A stretch of DNA of 64,000 bases, from positions 44,608,148 through 44,672,147 of the forward strand of contig CM019218.1 in NCBI GenBank assembly GCA_009741485.1. The letters run 5' to 3'. This DNA is from Malurus cyaneus samueli (Eukaryota > Chordata > Aves > Passeriformes > Maluridae). Under the pieces are notes generated by a model. It saw nothing but the letters and a program-made list of their open reading frames with translations. It had not been told where the DNA came from and searched no databases. Below, one piece after another: positions 52,398 to 64,000 of the stretch; the stretch's first letter is position 1; every line of letters starts with the position of its first letter. A program made the position numbers and the translations under genes.

Positions 52398-55300
52398 CCC
52401 AAAAGAAAAGCACAACAACAAACACGTTCTTTGTTTTTAGATGGATAATATTCCTTCCAACAGCTATGGATGTTTAAGAACAAAGGAAGTTACTGGGGAA
52501 AGAAAAAAAAGGAAAAAGAAACTTCATGATTGTGGGGAATGTTTTGAGGCTTTTTTGGCAAGACTGTCCAGGTGTTTTGTTAGGGTTTTTTTTTTACCAT
52601 GATTTGGGTTCTCTGCTAGTATGCATAAGTGACTGGGTTGCTCAGGACAACGAGCAATAAATGATAACCTTCCATGAAACACCTGAAAAGCCATGCATGG
52701 ACTGTGATGAGCTGATGTAGTCTAAGAGAATTGTCTAATGGTCACAGTGTATTGTGTTGATTTCCATTTTTTATGCTGCTGAAGGAAGTAAAAGTAAGAT
52801 AGGAAGATCTAGTTCTAGGGGCTCAGCATCGCTGAAAAGTCAGCCCCTACCTCTGCTCTGGAAAGGAATGTGATGCCACATTGTCTGTACAGGGTTGGAG
52901 AGGCAGCTGCTTTTCACAGTGAGGACACTGAACATCTGAAAAGCTAAAACTATTGCTAATCTCTGAGAAAACAGGAAGAGTAGAGTTCAACAAGGTTCTC
53001 AGTCTATAATTTAGGATAATGGTGTAATTAACTTCATGATAATAGCATGAAATGGATAAGCATGGATGGGGCTCCATTCAAGTACAAACAGAAGACCCAA
53101 CTTCCACTGCAAAATAACCAAGAGGGACCTTTCCATTCCTGTTTTTTATTCATTTGTATGAAATTGGTGAATGCTACCTACCTGTGCTATAAAGGATGAG
53201 GCTGAGGACCAGCCCCTTCTGAATACAAAGTAAAAAGGAGAGTAAGTGAGCTGTTATTGGCATTTTTTGCTAGGTATCCATTCCAAATGAGAACTTTTTG
53301 TGCATGCATTTTTTGGCCATCTCTAAGTATTTCCTAAGCATCAATAACCAACTACTCTTAAACACAATATTGAAAAGTTGCTGTGAGCAAAAAGTTTCTC
53401 TATTTTCTCAGTGATTCTTTTGTTTCTTGACTTTGAGGAAAGGGCTTTTCCCTACCATAGGAATGTTACCATGGTATGTTGCATCCATTTTTTCTCATCT
53501 TCCTTTTTACCTCAGATTTGTCTGTTTCCCGTGACTGCTGGTACTTGTGCTTTCCCTAAATGTTCAGGTTCGACTGCTTCTGTCAAAGACTTTCTGAAGT
53601 TACCCTTGGTTACTGGAGGCAAAAAAAGAAGAGGATAGCCTGGTTTTGGTTCATGGTAGCCAGTAGACCTAAAGCTGTTCCAAAAGTGTGTTTTGTTTCC
53701 AGACAAGAGGATTTGATTTCAGAAAATTAGTCTCTGCAGCTAGTTGTAGGGAGGCAGATTGGTTAAAGTTTACAACCTCTTTTTGTTTAGCCTCTGGAAC
53801 AGGGCCATGGAGTCTCAAGTTTCCTGTATAAAGAGAGATCTGTACTCGGTCAGAAGGTAACCAGGCAAGGTACGTGAAGGGTGCAGGGTGAATGGCTCTT
53901 TCAACAATGAAATCAGTTTGGGTCTTTAAGATCCCAGCAGTGAGTTGTCTCAAGACAGTGTTGAGCAGGCAAAATTCATAAAACCCTCCAAGGGCCAAAA
54001 TAACCACCCTTGAGAAAAAAAAACAGAACTTCAGAAAATACTGAACAGCAAAAAAGTTCCCACAAATCTGATAATCCTTATGAAGTTCTCTGGCTCTCGG
54101 GAAATCAGAGGAGGTGAGAGCTACTCATGTCTTCATTTCCTTCCCAGTGAGTTGTGTGTGCTTTGGCTGTTCACATGCATACCCATGGAGAATGGTGTCT
54201 CATGCAAAATATCTTGGTGCGCCCTTGCTCTGGGAGCAAATGCACCAAGGCACCTTGAATTTAGGGATTAAGGATCATAAATAGTCATTTCTGCAGACAG
54301 AGGATTCCCCTTGCTCCCTTCTTCCTGACGCTGAAGGTGTCACTCTACAATTAGTAAATCATATTTATACGTTTCTCCAGGGTACTCAGGCAGGAAAAAA
54401 AATACAGCAATGAAAAACCCAGGCTTTTAAAAACATTGGGTTCAAGTAACCACAGACTTGACATCATTATGACAGATGCAGTAGTGAAGCTCTATGTTTT
54501 TATAATCTTGTTTTCCTGATTTCATCAAATTAGTGAGGAAATGCATCTCTTGTTTGATTTGCTCGTTTGCTATGGTTGGTGCCCTGTAGCCCTTCCAGTA
54601 GCATGCTAGTTGATTGTTTCATTTTGCAGTAATTTACAGAATTAATTCCATCACAAAGAAAAAATGTTAGGAATCTGATTTTGGCCATCTTTTGACAGGG
54701 TTTAGGGAAGTTTGCAAATTGTCTTGATGTGTATAGTTCATCTTTGAATATCATCCTTGTATATCAGCAAGTTAACTCCACCAGCACAGTGGTCTAAACT
54801 TTGCCTTTTTCAGCATGTAGCTTTAAAACATTAGAAAACTTCATCTTTATAAACATTAGAAACAAACATCAGAAAACTGTTACCTGAGCATCGTACTTCT
54901 CAGAAAACATCACCAAATCAATGGTAGTTTATTTAGAAAACTTAGGAAAGCCCCAATATTTTTGGAGTATTTGTGGGACCTTGGTTTTGGTGAAACCATG
55001 AGGCTGAGGCCTGAATTAATTTCATTTAATCTTAGGCACATTTAATCCTAGCACTGACATCCCTTTCCAGGCGGAGGAGGGGCAATCCCAAGGCCACTGC
55101 AATGTGCAATATGGAGAGCAATTGCCTGGTGTCTCTGAGGTCTTGGCAATTTTCTGCTCATTTTACAAGTGGGTCCATTGTGAGCTGGGTTTTTGCAGGG
55201 ATGTCCATAGATGGTAGTTCTTGCAATGAAACTTTTCCAGAAGTAAACATTTCTTCTGCTCTTTTCCCTCTCAGTTTCTGGTTTTCTAAAGGTACATGTG

Positions 55301-58189
55301 ATACAAAGCTGTTCAAATATTTGTCTTTAAACAAATGGGTTGGAGAAGTGCTCAGCATCGGAGAGAGAGTGCTGGGTTTTTCCTGATATTGACTGGTGCC
55401 TGTTTTGTTTGGATTTTTATGGAATACTAATTACTTTTTTTTTATTCTCTGCTTAAGCTAAGCAAGAAATTAGTATAAAGTCTGGTTCACTAAGTGTGTG
55501 AGATGATGCCAAACGGTGTCAAATAGTCATTTTCTGGCAACAATGGGCCATTTTTCAGTATCCTCACGCAGGTTAACCACAGAGCTGCTCCCGAGAATCC
55601 TTCTGATTTATGATGACATTGTTGGCAGCAGCAGAAAGCCCTCTAGCAGTGCTTTCCACAGTGCTGTGTCAGCAGTTTCTTTGATATACACACACTTAAT
55701 ACACGTATTTTGAGCAGGGAATTCTGGCCCAATTCTAAAATTCATCCTGTTTTCCTTTGCACTTGAGTGATATTTATTCAGCAGTAATGTATCTGCCTAC
55801 GTCTCTGGTTGCAAATTTAGTGTCTATACAAATATCAAAACTGTTCCAGTCAGAACAGCCCTGGGAAATGAATGAAATTAATTATGTTGGTCCTGTGTTG
55901 CAAATGCCTTTCTAGGAGGAGTTCCCTGGGAGGGAAAGAGGCAAGGAATTCTGGTTCTGCAATGAAAACTTTGTTTCAATAAAGCATATGCAATGTTACT
56001 AGAGAAGCAGCTCTGAATTCACATATGCAATAATTATAATACAATTGTAAATGTCATTTGTCATCAGAACAGAGCTTCTGCTGTTTGAAAGACAAGTCTT
56101 TTCCAAATTGAAGGAAAAAAGGCCTTTCATCTACATATAGCAGATTTCGCATTAAAATGGCATTTTCCACTAGGATCGTCATTGATACCCTCTTTCTGCT
56201 TTTCCCGCTGTCCCTCTCGAATTAAAGAAGCTCTAACCTGCCTTGATTTGTCCTTCATTTATTTCTTATTGCTGTTCTCTTCTTGGACAAAAATCCTGAT
56301 AGAAGCACATAAATGTGGGACTCGTGAGATTTGTATCGTCAATCTCATTCTGAAGGTTTTTGAGGTTGGTTTTGTTGGGCTTTTTTTCTCATTTTAGTAG
56401 GCCTCTCCCCCCCTTTGATTTGTCTAGAACAAGTTACAGTTTTTTTCTGTTCTGAGGCAGTAACATCATGAAAGCCCAGCCCCCAAGCCATAAATGTTTT
56501 GCCAGTATCGAGCTACACACTGTATTACACTAGTTTTTAGAAGGCAGCCTGTGGTCTATGCTCAGGTCCAGTCGAGATCAGGAAAAGTCACACAGTTCAG
56601 GCTCTTTTCTTCCAGTTTGTGAATGCATAAGTAAAAGGAAGTCAATGCACATAAACAGCTTCTTTGTTATTGTATTGGTATTTTATTGCATCTTGTAGGC
56701 AGTGGGTGCAGTCATCAGGGTAATGATGAATGGTGACCAACAGGAGGGATAAATGCACATAATCACAAGTGGGATGGAAAGTGCTGGTGAGGCGTTCCTG
56801 CTGTTGACAGAGATGTGTGGGTGGGAATAGCCAGACTATATCCAGGCAATACCATTTTTAGCTCTAAAATCTTCCTTTGGGGACAAGTCCCACAGCATAT
56901 CTTGAGCAGGCACCACAGGCCTGATCTTTTCTTCCATTATGTCACTTCCTACTATGATGTTGTCCAGGATCTTAATAGACTTTTCAAGGAAATAATTTAA
57001 TACCACCCACTGAAGAAACATTTCCTTCTTAATTTTGCAAAGGGTATTGCAGTTAATATCTAGACATGCATAGATTTGGGGCTCTCTCTTTTCCCTAAAG
57101 AAATTCTTATAAGATATGATTGAGTAATGTAATCATTTTGTTGGATAAGGGAAGTCCTTGATTGATTACCATGATTGATTGTCATTTCTGTTTGGACAAG
57201 GATTTATTTTGAATAACTTTCTTGGCACAGTAACATTTGAAAAAATACTGAGTTCTTTCACATTGTGGAAGTGTTCCTGGTCACCAAGTGCATTAAATGC
57301 AACTTAAAACCTTCAGTAAAGAGACTGAAGTAACATTCTTATACAGATCTGTGACTTACCTCGCTTGGAATACTGCAGGAGCAGATGTAAACTCGGTGGA
57401 GTTTACATTACTAGAGGGAATGGGAAAATTTCTGCTAGAAAGATTATGTTAAGAACTGGACTATCTCATTTGCAGAATTGATATATTTGGATGATAATGT
57501 GGCTGTGCATATCCTTAAACTGGGTAGAGAAAACAACAAACAAAAATTCAAGTTGCATCTACAATTTTGGCAGTGGATAAAGTGGGATCTGACAAGTAAA
57601 CTTTTCTGCAGATTTCATGTCTCCTACTCTATACCCTTTGATGATTTTTTTCCCCAGTTTTTCCTCCTGAAGCCTGGAAGTTTATTTCCTTTACTCTCTC
57701 TAGTCTTTACTTGTGTTTATTATCTTACTTCCCTGCAGTTCTCAAGCTCACCTCAGCCATAACTTTTTTCCAGGTGCTTCCCACTCCAGTCTTTTTTCTC
57801 TTGTTTTTTCTCTTGTTTACATTTGAATGGGAGGGTTTTTTCTGTGTTGTCTGGGCTCAGACAGGATTAACTGGCAGTGCTGGGAAAGGCTCCTGCACTC
57901 ACTTGTGTTGATCTCAGTCTTGGCATCTCCCCCACCAGACCTAAATATCACACAAAGTGGAAGTCCTGGGGTTTTGCTGCTTGGGAGCATGGGCTAAATG
58001 ACTGCTAAGGGATATTTGCTGCTGGCATCTCTGTATTGGGAAGGTAAAACCTGTCATTTTCCAGACAGTAATACTGTGTGTTTCACTTAATTACCAAATC
58101 ACATCCTTTGTCCAAAACCTTCTCTTATCAGAATTAAGTTAATGCTTCAGAAGATGGAGGGCTAGAGCTTTTCCTAAAAAGTATTTTCT

Positions 58190-58235
58190 TCCTTTTTCTT
58201 CTTCTTCTGGTTTTTTTTTTCTTTTTTTTTTTTTC
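58190..58235. repeat. Pyrimidine-rich low-complexity tract
   Basis: CTTCC, CTTCTTCTTCTGG, T10, C, T13 in series. A long pyrimidine run in intron 15 with no exon after it. Confidence 0.88.
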
Positions 58236-59964
58236 ATAAATTCATTTTTGTTGACATTGCTCATTTAAAAGGCAATTAATTTGTCTGAGGTTTCAAAAAA
58301 ACTTTGATATTCAGCATTAAGGAAATCAGGCCCAAGGGTTGTACTTTGGCAGAACTACTGAAGAGTTTTATCATCTCACAGGAAGCATACAACTCCTAAT
58401 GTATTTGTTACAACTTTTCTTACTATCTGAGAGAACATCTGACCCATTCTGCAATTTTAAATATACATTTTGATGATGATGATGGTGAAACCTTTTACAA
58501 TTAAGCACTTGTCAAGTGCTAACTGAATAAGGAAATGCAATGCCCTCTTGAAGATTTGACTCTATGAGTGTAGAAAGTGAGTTCCATCAATTCCAACCCT
58601 CTGGAATTAATGATGATGCAATGCACTGGGGCTTTAGAATCAGTCAGCTGTTTTGAGATTGTTTTCCCTCTAACTTCTCATGTGTAAATCTTATTAATCT
58701 CAATATGACTACAAGCAGGCTCAAGAAAAAGGCAGTAAACTTCTGGAGCTGGTTCTGAAAAGCACCAAGCACTGGACAGCAGTAGCTGTATTTAATCCTT
58801 AATGTAATGGACACGTGGTCTTCTTTGCCCACTTCCCTGGAATATGAATGGCAAAACTTAACAAAGGTAGAGAGTGGACATCAGGATAACTAAGAGTTGC
58901 TTGGCTTTTGCTTACAAGTCTGGCCAAAGCACAGGTGAACAATTTTACACCAGTATATTTACACTGCTTTGACACCAGACTCTGCTGATTGTCACTGATT
59001 TCTCTGGAACCGCTGACTTAAGGTGTAGTACATTTCAAGGTTATTTGCTAGTTTTAAAAACATTTTGTTTGGAAGAGACTATTCCCAAATTTAATGTTGC
59101 ACATTTGGCTTTAATTGATCTTAATGGTACTTAAGTATGTTCCACCTGTAAGTGTAAATGATTACTGTCCACTTCAGTTAGAAGTACAGTTGCTTGAGAT
59201 TTACATTGTGCTGAAGTAGTTTCTTGAACAAAACTCCTCATTAGTAGTTAGGTTTCTTTTTTTTTTTTCTAACTTGAAAAACAATTCTGACTTAAGTGTT
59301 CTTAAAATGCTTCCAGCTTTTACAAGGAGAGTGGAATCACAACTGCCATGGCCTTTTGTCCCTGAATGTATAAATCCTGCTTACTGTGTGAAAGCAGAGG
59401 ACCCTAACCACATGCCCTAAAATCCATGTATGTCTAGAAATTTTTAACTTTCTTATCTCCAGAGATAAGGACTAGACAATTTGCCAGGACAAAAACTTCA
59501 GATTCCCAAAGATCAGGTCACTGCAATGAAATCAGGGCTAAACAACTTCACTATATGTGACAATAAGTTACGTCTTAGAATGCTGACTGCTGAAACGTAG
59601 TGGTCTCCTGTGTCCCACTTATTTATGCAGGACTCACGAGATTTTCTTCTTTTCTCCTTTTGACCAGTCAGCATTGCTCCACAGGATTTAGGAAATCACT
59701 GAGAGGTGTCACATGCCAGTACAGATTAATGAGAACAGGGTATGATTAAAGCTTGAAGGGCTTTTGAGATGCTTGCAAGGTAGATCCTTGTGTAATTTTT
59801 CTCTTATTTTATGCAATGCAAAAGTCCTGTCAGATCTTAGTCATAAGACCAGATGCTTCATAGTGAAAATAATTGTGAAGTTCGGCTTAGAAAGAAATCC
59901 ATTACAAAAATTAAGAAAGACACTCTTTGGGGGTGTGTTAGGGATTAAAGTGAGTTTTACGTGT

Positions 59965-60095
59965 CAGGATGGTGCTGTAAGGTCTTCCTGGAGCCTTTTC
60001 TTCTCCACGGGGGCAGTGCTCCAACCCTCTGACCAACTCAGCGGCTCCCCTCTGGACCTGCTCCAACAGGTGCATCAAATTCATGTAATCTACCA
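59965..60095 (-). mobile_element. CR1 LINE internal fragment (reverse)
   Basis: The sequence GTGCTGTAAGGTCTTCCTGG, then AGCCTTTTCTTCTCCACGGG and CTCTGGACCTGCTCCAACAG matches the region of reversed CR1 copies upstream of the 3' end. Both termini are lost. The 123-codon frame at 59764-60135 overlaps it and is treated as chance. Confidence 0.78.
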
Positions 60096-63000
60096 CTGTA
60101 GAATTACGTTGTTCGGTTATGTGCAATCAGTGTAAGTTTACAGAAATTATGGGGGGAAAAAAACCTTGAGCTAAATTATTGTGAGCTTTACAATTGAACA
60201 CCAAAAGTCTTTCATTTAAAATTAAATCCCCGTTTTACTGAAAATATGGTGTTCCTTCAGCAGCTTCTTCCAAAAGAACAACCCATAAAGACTTGAAATA
60301 CTAAGAATTGAAAACAGTAATAATTATGGGTGATATCAAGTGGGAAATTCTCCATTTAATGTGATTATATCAATATCTGTTGCTTCTTCCTAAACCAACC
60401 ATGACATCTCTTTCCATTGTTGTCCAATGAAAGCACTCATCTGTGTACTTGTACGTAACCTGGCATTTCTCCCATCTGTTCTCTGGATAATGAGATGGAA
60501 GGGTTTTTTTTAAATATAGTAATTCCTTGTCCATCAAAAATAGTTTTGTTAAATACATACAGAGAAGGAGCTGTGACGCTGAGTATTTTCCACTAAATAT
60601 TACGAACATTTTCGTAGTGCAACCTTTGATCTTTTATATCTGTCTTGGAGTCAAAAGAGAAAGATGGGAGAAAAAATATAGCTAATTTACTCACTGCTTG
60701 TTTTTTATACTGACAAAGACTCCAGATACGCAGAGAATGGGAGTTGCTTCAGGAAGGGAGAATTTCCATTTTTACGGGATGTTTCCAAGGGCACTGCTTC
60801 TGCCGTCTTCCCCTTCCCGTAGTCACTTTGATTTAAAGGAGCTTAAGTATATCCATGATTGCTTTGAGCCCTACTCCAGCTCACATCAAAGTGTGCAGAA
60901 AAACTGGCAATTAACTTTAAGGTTGTAGGATCGTGACCTTGCTCCTAAGATCACAAGTAGGATCACAAGTAGCAAGTTAGGCAGTGTTACACTTCGGGAC
61001 AGTAGCTCCTATAAAGCCAGTAAATTTCGGTGCTTGTTTTCAGCACTGAAGGGAACTGGTCGCTGATTTTAAAAGGCTCATTACATTTTTCATAATTTAA
61101 ATTATTTCTACTCTTTTTTTCTAAAGCTTTGAGAATTTTCTAAAAATTTGAGAATTTTGTGCAAGAAAGTTTTAGTGTGGTACTTTCCACATCAGGAAAG
61201 AAAAATCAAAATCCCATTTTGCAATGTGTATTTCATATTTGTAAAAGTGCATTTTTTTGGAAGCACTCATATTTCATTTGAGGGATCATTCTAAAATTCT
61301 GTTGACCAGGCAACTCTGCCTGCTGCTTAAGTGCCATTTAAAATGTTTCCAGAGGTCAGCAGAGTTTGTGCTGGCATGTGCAGGTGAGAACTGCTGCTTT
61401 ATCTAACTACAGTTAGGAAGGCGCACCTTCATTCTCCCACCTCATCAGGTTGACCCTATGAATTTCTGTGCTTAGGGATTTGTGTGCTGTAGGGCTGCTT
61501 GGTGAATATATTTCTGCTGAAGAGCATGGTTTGTCTAAGATGATGGAGGGAGGTGACCATTGGAACTGCTCTTGCCAAGGACAGCTCTGCTGCTCCAGAT
61601 GCACGTCGTGTAATGTCTTGACAGTCCTAGAAATCTCACTGTGTCTGTTGTACTCATTCCAAAAGGAGTTTGTATATTCACATACAACTCTGGGACGCTT
61701 CGTGTTTGGGACTGACGTGCATTTTGCCTGCAAGATAAATGTCTCTTTTCCCATTGGGATTGTCATGAGTGGACTCATGGGCATTTCCATGGAAGTGTGA
61801 GACCTGCAAGAGTTAGATGCTGTGTTTTCAAACTCTTACGCTGCTGGCTTAAGGACAAGCTGCTTTTACTGGAGGAGGTGCAACACCACTTGAAAAGTAT
61901 TGATTTCTTTAGTGATGTGCGGTGCTAACATCAAAAAGTCCCTCACTTGGGCTTGATGTGCTTTTCATTAAAGCTCCTTGGATGTCAAACGGTGCCAGAC
62001 AGGGTCCCAGAGGCACAGAGCAGAGAACAGAAGAACTCTATGAAGTTTACATGACACAGAAACACTTTCTGCATATGGCTTTGCACAGAAGACTCACTTT
62101 GAAATACTTTTTCTTACATAAAATCACCGGGCTTTTTTTTCAAAGTGCAGTCACTTCTAAGGAGCTGTGTGATTTATTGTTTGTCCTGTACATTTTCTTT
62201 GCTCTATAGAATATTTAATTAGCAAAGGACCTTCTGTTTCTGAGCCTTTTGAAATAAGCTCAGGATTTCCCTGACAGCTGCCATTTTTTATACCCTGATA
62301 CCATTACCTGCAGCAAATCTCCACCGCTCAAGCTTGCTTTTCTCTGATCCTACTCAGTCACGAAAGGCAGTGGAGTCTCCCTGCCTTTTCCTTGCCTTGT
62401 CTGTGGTTTTCTTTTTATTTAGGAAGCCAGATGGTGCATGCCACATGTAATTTGTGTCAAAAATAGTTAATACTGGACCGCTGCAGCACTTTTTTTGTAT
62501 ATGATGGATCTCATCTCGTAACAATTGATGGATGTCACAGCTGGTTTTGCTGTAGGACAGTAAGTGCATTCTGAAAGAAGCAGGTACTTCGTCACAGAGA
62601 CTCAATATGATAAGACAGCTCTGTCTTATGTTATCACTATAAAAATGATACTTACCTCAGTTTAGGTAGCGTTACTTTCTTCCCATAATCCCAACATGGA
62701 ACATCTTTATGAGAGCTTGAGGGATATGCTACTTCTCTCCCCCTCTGGCACATCAGTAGATACTTAGAATCTGCATTGTCATCTGGTTAGCAACAGCACC
62801 GGCATAAAACAGATTTGTTTCCATTGAACAAAATCCATAAAATTAGACTTTGTTTTCATTAAATCTGTTATTTGGGTTCACAGCATGATGGATGATGACT
62901 AATTCAAGTGCAGCTGAAAAGGTAATTTTAAAACACAGTGAACCACTACAAAGGCAAAAGCTCGTGTGGAAGACATGGATGGCTTTGTGGCAGAAGTTGC

Positions 63001-64000
63001 GTAAAGGCACAGTATGTTCATGCATGACAGCATCCTTTTCAGAGGCAAAAGGCAGGAAGATTAAATAGAGTGGATGTTACAGCATGTGTTTAATGTACTA
63101 AAGTAGGCTCCTTGCCTCAGTAACGTATACTTTGATGAGCAGAATTTGAGATCATTTCAGATGATAGAAGGTGAAATGTTCATGGCAGAGACTACAAAGC
63201 AGCGACATTTCTTTTGCAGGTGCTTGAGCGTCAGTGTTTATTAGTCATACATCACAGGAAAATCCATTTTGGTAATGTAAATAACTGGTTGTACATTCAC
63301 AAAGGCAGAGTAAAGTTATAAAATCAAGATGTTGCTTGTAGCATTGCTCTGTGGTACATCTAACATGCTTTCCAGTCTGAACGGAGGTACTGGCATTTTT
63401 TGAGTTTGTCTTACATGTATGTATTTAGATGAAACACATTGCAATTTTTTTATGCAGAGTTACATCATCTCAATTAGAGAAAAAATTAAGACCCCAAGGA
63501 GTTGTGTTGACTGTTTAAACCATTTTTCTACCAGCTTCTGTGTAAGAAATTAATACAGTACATTAAATTAATTGGTCTTGGAAGATGCCAAGGATTTCAT
63601 CTTTCTGATTACCAGAAAAGTGCCTTTCTTTCCGGCCTAATCTGTTTACAGAAAAAAAAAAATGCATCCAGTTGTATCTGTTCTGTGCAGTTGCCCACAG
63701 AAGTTGTGATGGGATTAAAAAACCCAGTGCATATGAGCCAATGTGGCATCCCTGTGCCACTGGTGGAACAGACCCTGGTATCCTTCAGGAAGGGATGGCA
63801 GGCTGAGATATCTGTCTAAAACTTATTATTTAAAAAGGTGTGTTAGCAGCCTGAAAGAGGAAAAGAAATTCACAGTATTCATTGGTCACTAATGTTTATA
63901 AAAATAGGACCTTGAACAGTCAGTGTGTGTTTGACCTTTGACTTCCAGAGAATTCCTGGCAGCTTGGTACAACCAGAGGACTGTTTACGCTGGATGTACG

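Larger units (their letters stand above)
38799..64000 (+). other. KCNQ1: KCNQ1 intron 15 (5' portion)
   Basis: More than 25 kb of intron follows the GTAAGC donor of exon 15. I searched by eye for the last exon (continuation of helix D, human VTQLDQRLALITDMLHQLL) and did not find it, so the acceptor lies beyond the window. Recognisable content is a 20 bp palindrome (39770), a GC-richer patch with chance open frames (41292-41834), an AP-1/octamer composite (45789), a MIR-like SINE relic (47560-47680), poly-T tracts (52383, 58211) and a CR1 scrap (59965-60095). The remainder is ordinary AT-rich intron without visible genes. Confidence 0.85.

Noticed and set aside
38799..64000. The last KCNQ1 exon within the window
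   Set aside because: No sequence encoding the continuation of helix D (human VTQLDQRL...) was found downstream of exon 15. I could have missed it only if strongly diverged, which is unlikely for this region.
63932..64000. Apparent acceptor TTGACTTCCAG with an open stretch at the right edge as a possible exon start
   Set aside because: The following codons do not resemble the KCNQ1 C-terminus in any frame, and no pyrimidine tract precedes the AG.

Overview
This is a vertebrate genomic window, most likely from a bird. It lies inside one gene, KCNQ1 (Kv7.1, the voltage-gated potassium channel alpha subunit), read on the + strand. Four short coding exons together encode an almost unchanged stretch of the channel's cytoplasmic C-terminus, equivalent to human residues about 506-598. 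They are 76, 95, 47 and 62 bp long, with matching splice phases and GT/AG boundaries, and they correspond to human exons 12-15. Everything else is intron. Avian origin is inferred from several CR1 LINE 3' fragments with bird-type ends, a degenerate LTR resembling a family common in birds, and the AT-rich, repeat-poor introns. The species cannot be named.

Layout: 1-30988 is the 3' part of the intron before exon 12. It holds microsatellites, poly-A tracts, an LTR remnant at about 5320-5901, three CR1 fragments and a few AT-rich blocks that could be conserved non-coding elements. Exon 12 (30989-31064) encodes calmodulin-binding helix B. Intron 12 (31065-37485) carries another CR1. Exon 13 (37486-37580), a 299 bp intron, exon 14 (37880-37926), an 810 bp intron and exon 15 (38737-38798) encode the B-C linker, helix C, the C-D linker and the first turns of helix D. 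From 38799 to the right edge is one uninterrupted intron of more than 25 kb. The last coding exon (rest of helix D, tail and 3'UTR) and all earlier exons (voltage sensor, pore, helix A) are outside the window.

I found no second gene, RNA gene, CRISPR array or intact mobile element. Most open frames elsewhere are short chance frames. The best leads are small non-coding signals: a perfect 20 bp palindrome centred on a Grainyhead-type AACCGGTT core in intron 15, an inverted pair of forkhead-like sites in intron 11, an AP-1/octamer composite in an inverted repeat in intron 15, a three-copy 17 bp tandem repeat, a possible ancient MIR-like SINE relic, and an open frame through exon 13 into intron 13 that would truncate the channel if the intron were retained. 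I did not find a convincing new biological system.
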